A DNA stretch of 12,528 nucleotides. Source: Ichthyophonus hoferi (lineage: Eukaryota > Opisthokonta > Ichthyosporea > Ichthyophonida > Ichthyophonidae). The translations under genes and the position numbers were made by a program. Below are positions 8,501 through 12,528 of this stretch, piece by piece. The notes under the pieces were generated by a model. That model saw only the letters and a list, made by a program, of their open reading frames with translations. It had not been told where the DNA came from and made no database searches. The stretch covers positions 63,987 through 76,514 of the forward strand of contig NAOQ01000326.1 of NCBI GenBank assembly GCA_002751075.1, read 5' to 3'. Numbering within the stretch: the first letter of the stretch is position 1; each line of letters starts with the position of its first letter.

Positions 8501-9579
8501 ATTATCGACCTTGTAGCACTAAGCTCTGAGCCATTCAGAAACTTTGCTTATTTAAAAAGAATCTCTATCAAACTTAACCAGGAAGGAACGTCTTTTCTTT
8601 CTAATAATAACTGAATGTAACAACTTCAAATAAAGAATAATAAACTGTAAAAATGCATCGGACGCTTTGGTTCCAAAATTAATCAACGATTTGTACCAAA
8701 TAAAGAGATTTATAGGCAATTGATTCTAGTCTGAGCAATCTGTTCCCATTTATTATACTAAACTACAGTACTATACCATAATTTTATCTACATAAATTTT
8801 ATGTAGACTTATCCGATGTTTCACATTTTTTTATTATCGGGTCGTATGTTTTAGTATGATAATTGGTCATTGCAGTTTTTCTGGGATTTAGTTGTAGAAG
8901 AAATTTCTTATAGAAATCGAAGTCTACAGAAAGGGACCCGCCTTCCAGATCAACAACGCCTGTAAGTTGCAGAATGTAAGTATAATCCGAATAAACGTAA
9001 CTAAATATTGTTTCTTAATCCTTTTTGGATTCATTGGGAGTATAATATTTGTGGCTCTAATCAGGCACCTGCAGATATATTGGTTTATTAATGTTGGTAT
9101 TTCTTGGGTTGACCTGTTAGTTGTTTCTAATAGTATAACATGTTTAGAACCATGAAGGATGCTAGAACAGCCAGAGTTCTTTCATAATTATAACGATTAT
9201 GAAGCTAAATGCTTAATCCAGATATCAAAGCTTTCTGTGTGCTATATGTTACAATTAGTTCCTGATTGATGTAAGACTTAATTTATCACAGATATAAGAG
9301 CGCCAAGTATATTATGTTTTCTACTGATAACAATGTGCCTAATAAAGTTATTAAGATAACACTCCCACTGGATAGCGTATTTGTGTCTAGAAAACTAGAC
9401 CCTGTAATGTTTATATATGTTGGTTGTAATGCATGCTTTGCTGGGGTACGGAGTTAAATCATTTTTCCAGTTACCATTGGCACTCTATAATCATTGAAAT
9501 CTTGTGAAATATGAGATCATGTTTTAGGATCGAAAGTCTTGGTATTCATGCAATTGATTAAAATTTCTGATTGTAAAGG
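8501..9579. other. no firm feature
   Basis: Contains a 36-codon open stretch (8855-8965) followed by two closely spaced donor-like GTAAGT sites (8962 and 8977), and a 62-codon hydrophobic frame (8967-9155). Neither has family resemblance or matching splice partners. Otherwise AT-rich intergenic DNA. Confidence 0.45.
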
Positions 9580-9757
9580 TATAGTATAGTGACACATATC
9601 GATTGTTTAATGTATGTGAAGATTAGTTAAATATTGTACAGCTTCTATGTTGTAATAGCATAGTATAGTATAGTATAATATATTGTAGTGTCACATATCG
9701 GTTGTTCTAGTATGTGCTGAGATTAATTAAATATTGTACAACCTCTATGTTGCAATC
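9580..9757 (+). repeat. satellite-centred dispersed repeat, two tandem units with TATAG
   Basis: Unit one spans about 9580-9656 and unit two about 9657-9757; each begins with TATAG repeats, continues TG(A/T)CACATATCG(A/G)TTGTT and ends ATTAAATATTGTACA-C-TCTATGTTG. It is the reverse-complement counterpart of the pair at 3419-3628, about 6 kb away, with the PSMA7-like gene between them. Confidence 0.75.
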
Positions 9758-10429
9758 AACGATTCCTACTGGACGGTTATTAACTAATACCAATTACAAT
9801 GAAGCGTATAAGCTGGGAGGCCCAGAATGGTTTTGGGCATGCGTTTTTGTTTATAGATGTGATGTATGAATTTATCTTAGCAGTTAAGCTGTACCTCGAT
9901 TCAGTCTGAAGTGTATTGGACTTTGAAATATATTAGAAACAGATAATTAAGTAAATTATCTGTAACATAAAGTATGCCTATGAGATTATAACATTAGCAT
10001 AATAGAGTATAACATACCATGTGATTAGAGTATAACTAAGCTGCAACCAGATGAGATTACAATGTCTGGTATAACAGGCCTTGGCCATTCAATTGTCACA
10101 ATTAAATGGTAGGTGAGACAGGTCCCCACAGGTTAATATCTTTTTGCTTAATACAGGTAAGTACACACACTATATATACACAGCTTATGAAACATTGAAA
10201 CATGTTGCCATTTAGGTAGAAACGACACCATTTTTCCAATCACATTCTATAGAATTATTCCAGATAAATTAATTTTTAAATCCATTGTAACCGAAGCCTT
10301 CACTACGCTTTTCAAGGTCTGGTAATTTAATCAAATCATAAGGTACATTGATCGTATACAGCCAATCAAATATTATAGACATACAGTTTCTACACATTGC
10401 CAGTTAAGAAGCTAAAGGCTTCTATATCC
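9758..10429. other. no recognisable feature
   Basis: AT-rich intergenic DNA downstream of the SH3-adaptor gene. Its right part may hold weak extension of the inverted repeat starting near 10390. No coding or RNA signal was seen. Confidence 0.5.
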
Positions 10430-10540
10430 ATCAATCAACAGAGAGATTCAGGAGCAGCTAGCTAGAGCTCTAGTCTGCCATTTACATTACAACAACAGTC
10501 AGATAGAACTCAGTACAACAGATACTAGTTTTATTATCAA
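10430..10540 (+). repeat. dispersed repeat, copy B of an inverted pair
   Basis: Counterpart of 8386-8500 in opposite orientation, just downstream of the SH3-adaptor gene. It contains the near-palindrome AGCTAGCTAGAGCTCTAG and a minus-strand AATAAA at 10530-10535 within or beside the repeat, so the repeat may supply an alternative polyadenylation site. Confidence 0.7.
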
Positions 10541-10595
10541 TAAAATCCATAGAGTTAGGAAGACACTGTCCCATGCAACAAGTTATAAGTACAAT

Positions 10596-10601
10596 TTTAT
10601 T
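10596..10601 (-). terminator. candidate polyadenylation signal, SH3-adaptor gene
   Basis: AATAAA on the minus strand about 86 bases past the stop codon, a suitable distance for a compact 3' UTR. A second AATAAA lies at 10530-10535, inside a dispersed repeat; which one is used cannot be told from sequence. Confidence 0.5.
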
Positions 10602-10686
10602 ATCAGTAGAAATAGATATACAACTAAACCTATAGCCATACAATCTATCATACACCACAGTATTCTATCCCCAGTATTCTATCCAC

Positions 10687-12528
10687 TCACGGTAAATCCA
10701 CCTTCACATCTACGTAGTTAGATGGGAATATGCCTACAGTATAAGTACTATCATTCTCTCCCTCGTACCACTCTGCATTTACTCTTGACATTAACAATAT
10801 CTTATCTCCTTTCTTGAAACTCAGCTCCTCCCCTGAGGAACCTTCAAACTCATACAATGCTACAGCATAAGGTGATTGACTCTGACTTTGATGCGTGTCA
10901 TTGGTAGATCCTACTGATTGATCATCTAGAGTTTCCACATAAATTAAGGGGAAGATCCCTGATTTGCCCTTTAGCGATCCCTTCAACCACTCATCATTCA
11001 CCATTTCTATCACAGTAATCAAATCACCTGTCTTGAACGCTAATTCTTCCGGTGTCTCTGCATCATAGTCATACATAGCCCTGACTTCCTTACCAATCAA
11101 CTCTGCTAAACTATCGTGGGACGAATTGTCTTCGTGCAATGCGGATAGATTAGAAGGGCTTGATGCCAATGGGTCAAAATCATCCTCGCTAATATCCTTC
11201 TTAATCTCTACATAACTACATGGGAAGATACCGATTTTACCATCATTAGTTTCTCCCTTATACCACTCCTCGCTAACCTTTTCTAATAAAGTTATGGTTT
11301 CACCTTCGAAAAAGGACAGTTCTTCATCGTTTTCTCCCTCAAAATCATATAAACCTATAGCATAAGGCCTCATATTAGATTGGCTGAGATTATTTGATGT
11401 GGTATTGTCATTGGGTAAGGGTGTAGTTACTTTCACATGATTGGCGGGGAAGATACCATGTTCTCCTGACGAAAGTTCGCCAGAGAACCATTGAGCTATA
11501 AATAAATATGGATAAGTGGAGTTAGTGTAAGTAGTTCATGGTAATTGGAAGATGGTAATAGTAATAGTAATCGTAATAATAATAATAGTGAAAATAATAG
11601 TAGCTATAACCATATGGCTACTTGCAACGATTGGTCTACTATCATATACTGCTTGTAAAATTATATAAGGTATAGGTAGCATTACATAAAAAGCCCTAGA
11701 TAAACAGATAGATAAACAGCAATGTAAACCAAGGTAGGAGAGGTAGGGTAGGGTAGAGTAGGACAGGGTCAAAGAAATCGTACCATTAATCCGTCTATTC
11801 AAATATACCACTTCGTCCTTAAACAATCCTAGCTCTCCCTCAGTTGCTTCCCCAGCAAAGTCAGCTAGAACCATAGCCTGAGGCCCATCTGTACGAGGTC
11901 CTCTACGAGGAGGGAGGGGAGGAGGTCCTGTATTTCTACTAGGAACCCGTCTAAGTTCCGCCACTGGTGCAACTGTTATAGTAGGGGGATCAATGGCCAT
12001 TTCAACGGGATCTTTAGCAATCTCAGATCTGATTGAAGGAGATGGCTGGGAGGTTCTGCGGTTATTCACAATTGGGGCCTCCCCTGTAGAAATCATTAAA
12101 TCCTCTGGGGGTCTAATGACAGCGCGGGGAGGGTTCTTTTTAATTGGATTAGAAGGCGGGTTAGAGGCGGCTGCCTCAAACATACTCGCGGCAGCCCGAA
12201 CATTACGTGCGGGGGCGGTGGGTTTTACACTACTCGCGGCAGCCTGAACATTGCGTGAGGGGGCAGTCGGTTTTACATTACTCTCTTCCTCAAACATACT
12301 CGCCGCAGCCTGAACATTAACATTACGTGAGGGCGTGGTAGGCTTTACATTACTGTCTTCCTGAAACATACTCGCCGCAGCCTGAACCTTACGTGAGGGG
12401 GCGGTAAGCTTTACACTACTTTCTTCCCTCTCGGTTTGTGATTGGTTTTGTGTAGGCTCAATCATAGCATTGGTGGGAGAGGTGGGACGGGGCTTAGTGG
12501 TTGGTTTAGGCAGGAGGGCAGGGGGTTT
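10687..12528 (-). CDS. multi-SH3 adaptor protein, SH3D19/EVE-1-like, 5' partial
   Basis: Coding exons on the minus strand are 12528-11784 (open to the window edge) and 11495-10687, separated by a 288-base phase-1 GT-AG intron; 517 residues are visible before the TGA. Numbered from the edge, residues 1-37 are Pro/Lys-rich; 38-117 are four or five imperfect repeats of about 18-23 residues (pattern NVKPTAPSRNVQAAASMFEE); about 202-212 is a polyproline SH3-ligand-type motif PPPLPPRRGPR. Four SH3 domains follow: about 217-271 (spans the intron; ALYDF-equivalent VLADF, ends GIFPANHVKV), 292-346 (GLYDFEG, EEWYKG, GIFPCSYVE), 385-438 (AMYDYDA, DEWLKG, GIFPLIYVE) and 457-512 (ALYEFEG, AEWYEG, GIFPSNYVD). 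First-domain wording and domain order resemble SH3D19, which has five SH3 domains in human; here four. Role by family: scaffold binding proline-rich partners in endocytosis or signalling. SH3 assignment is certain; the SH3D19 orthology is inference. The Met at 12465 is probably internal because the frame stays open and proline-rich upstream. Confidence 0.9.
11496..11783 (-). other. intron of the SH3-adaptor gene
   Basis: The donor follows AATG at 11784 (GTACGA) and the acceptor is TTTATTTATAG ending at 11496. Splicing creates an Ala codon (G|CT) and restores the first SH3 domain as NRRINAQWFSGEL, which neither unspliced frame gives. Reading through the intron yields only low-complexity hydrophobic and Ile/Thr runs, so the apparent open frame down to 11536 is not coding. 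Confidence 0.9.
12175..12420 (-). repeat. in-frame tandem repeats in the SH3-adaptor N-terminal region
   Basis: Imperfect DNA repeats of about 54-72 bases inside the first visible exon; the AAACATACTCGC-type start (plus strand) recurs near 12178, 12292 and 12364, with a shorter unit between the first two. All unit lengths are multiples of three, so the protein simply gains or loses blocks of the type KPTAPSRN-VQAAAS-MFEE. The region is predicted disordered, with repeated Ser/Thr and basic residues. Copy number is likely to vary between alleles or relatives. Confidence 0.85.

Noticed and set aside
8967-9155. 62-codon hydrophobic plus-strand frame resembling membrane segments
   Set aside because: AT-rich DNA readily yields Ile/Phe/Leu-rich frames; no family motif, no start or splice context, no conserved copy.
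11434-11436. GTG as a start codon for the three-SH3 frame
   Set aside because: It is an internal Val codon; splicing to 11784 adds the first SH3 domain in frame.
11993-12247. 84-codon plus-strand frame
   Set aside because: Antisense shadow of the repeated, proline-rich exon of the SH3-adaptor gene.
12463-12465. ATG as the start of the SH3-adaptor protein
   Set aside because: The frame stays open for 21 more codons to the window edge with the same proline-rich composition, so the gene probably begins outside.
1-12528. tRNA, rRNA, snRNA and CRISPR signals
   Set aside because: Looked for B-box-like GTTCRA motifs and spaced short repeats; none formed a credible RNA gene or array.

Overview
This is a eukaryotic, animal-type nuclear window. 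It is AT-rich and full of microsatellites. It holds two spliced protein-coding genes in convergent orientation plus long gene-free stretches of degenerate repeats. One gene (plus strand, 4353-7099) is complete: the 20S proteasome alpha-4 subunit (PSMA7-like), in seven short coding exons with GT-AG introns of about 157-490 bases, giving 255 residues. The other (minus strand, 12528-10687) is the 3' part of a multi-SH3 adaptor resembling SH3D19/EVE-1; its 5' end lies beyond the right edge. SH3D19-type proteins point to a metazoan. Compact introns, a very short 3' UTR and abundant TATAG/TATAC simple repeats would suit a demosponge or another early-branching invertebrate, but the species cannot be named from this sequence.

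Layout. 1-3810 is non-coding: a weak terminal-exon candidate at 451-528, a diverged direct duplication (about 682-1350 and 1449-1880), one copy of an interspersed repeat with a coding-like divergence pattern (2841-3010), a satellite-centred repeat (3419-3628) and a possible MITE (3682-3806). 3910-4380 carries two tandem copies of the proteasome promoter and start-codon region; only the second leads into the gene. 4353-7099 is the PSMA7-like gene. Its introns hold simple repeats, a three-copy intronic repeat ending at an acceptor, and a tandem duplication in intron 6 that created a possible in-frame 21-base microexon. 7125-10590 is gene-free and holds second copies of three of the dispersed repeats. 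10590-12528 is the SH3 gene.

The two genes have no evident functional link: one is a housekeeping proteolysis subunit, the other a scaffold probably acting in membrane traffic or signalling. The most interesting local theme is repeated small-scale duplication that touches gene structure: the doubled promoter/first exon, the doubled intron 6 with its decoy splice sites, and the tandem motif at the intron 3 acceptor.
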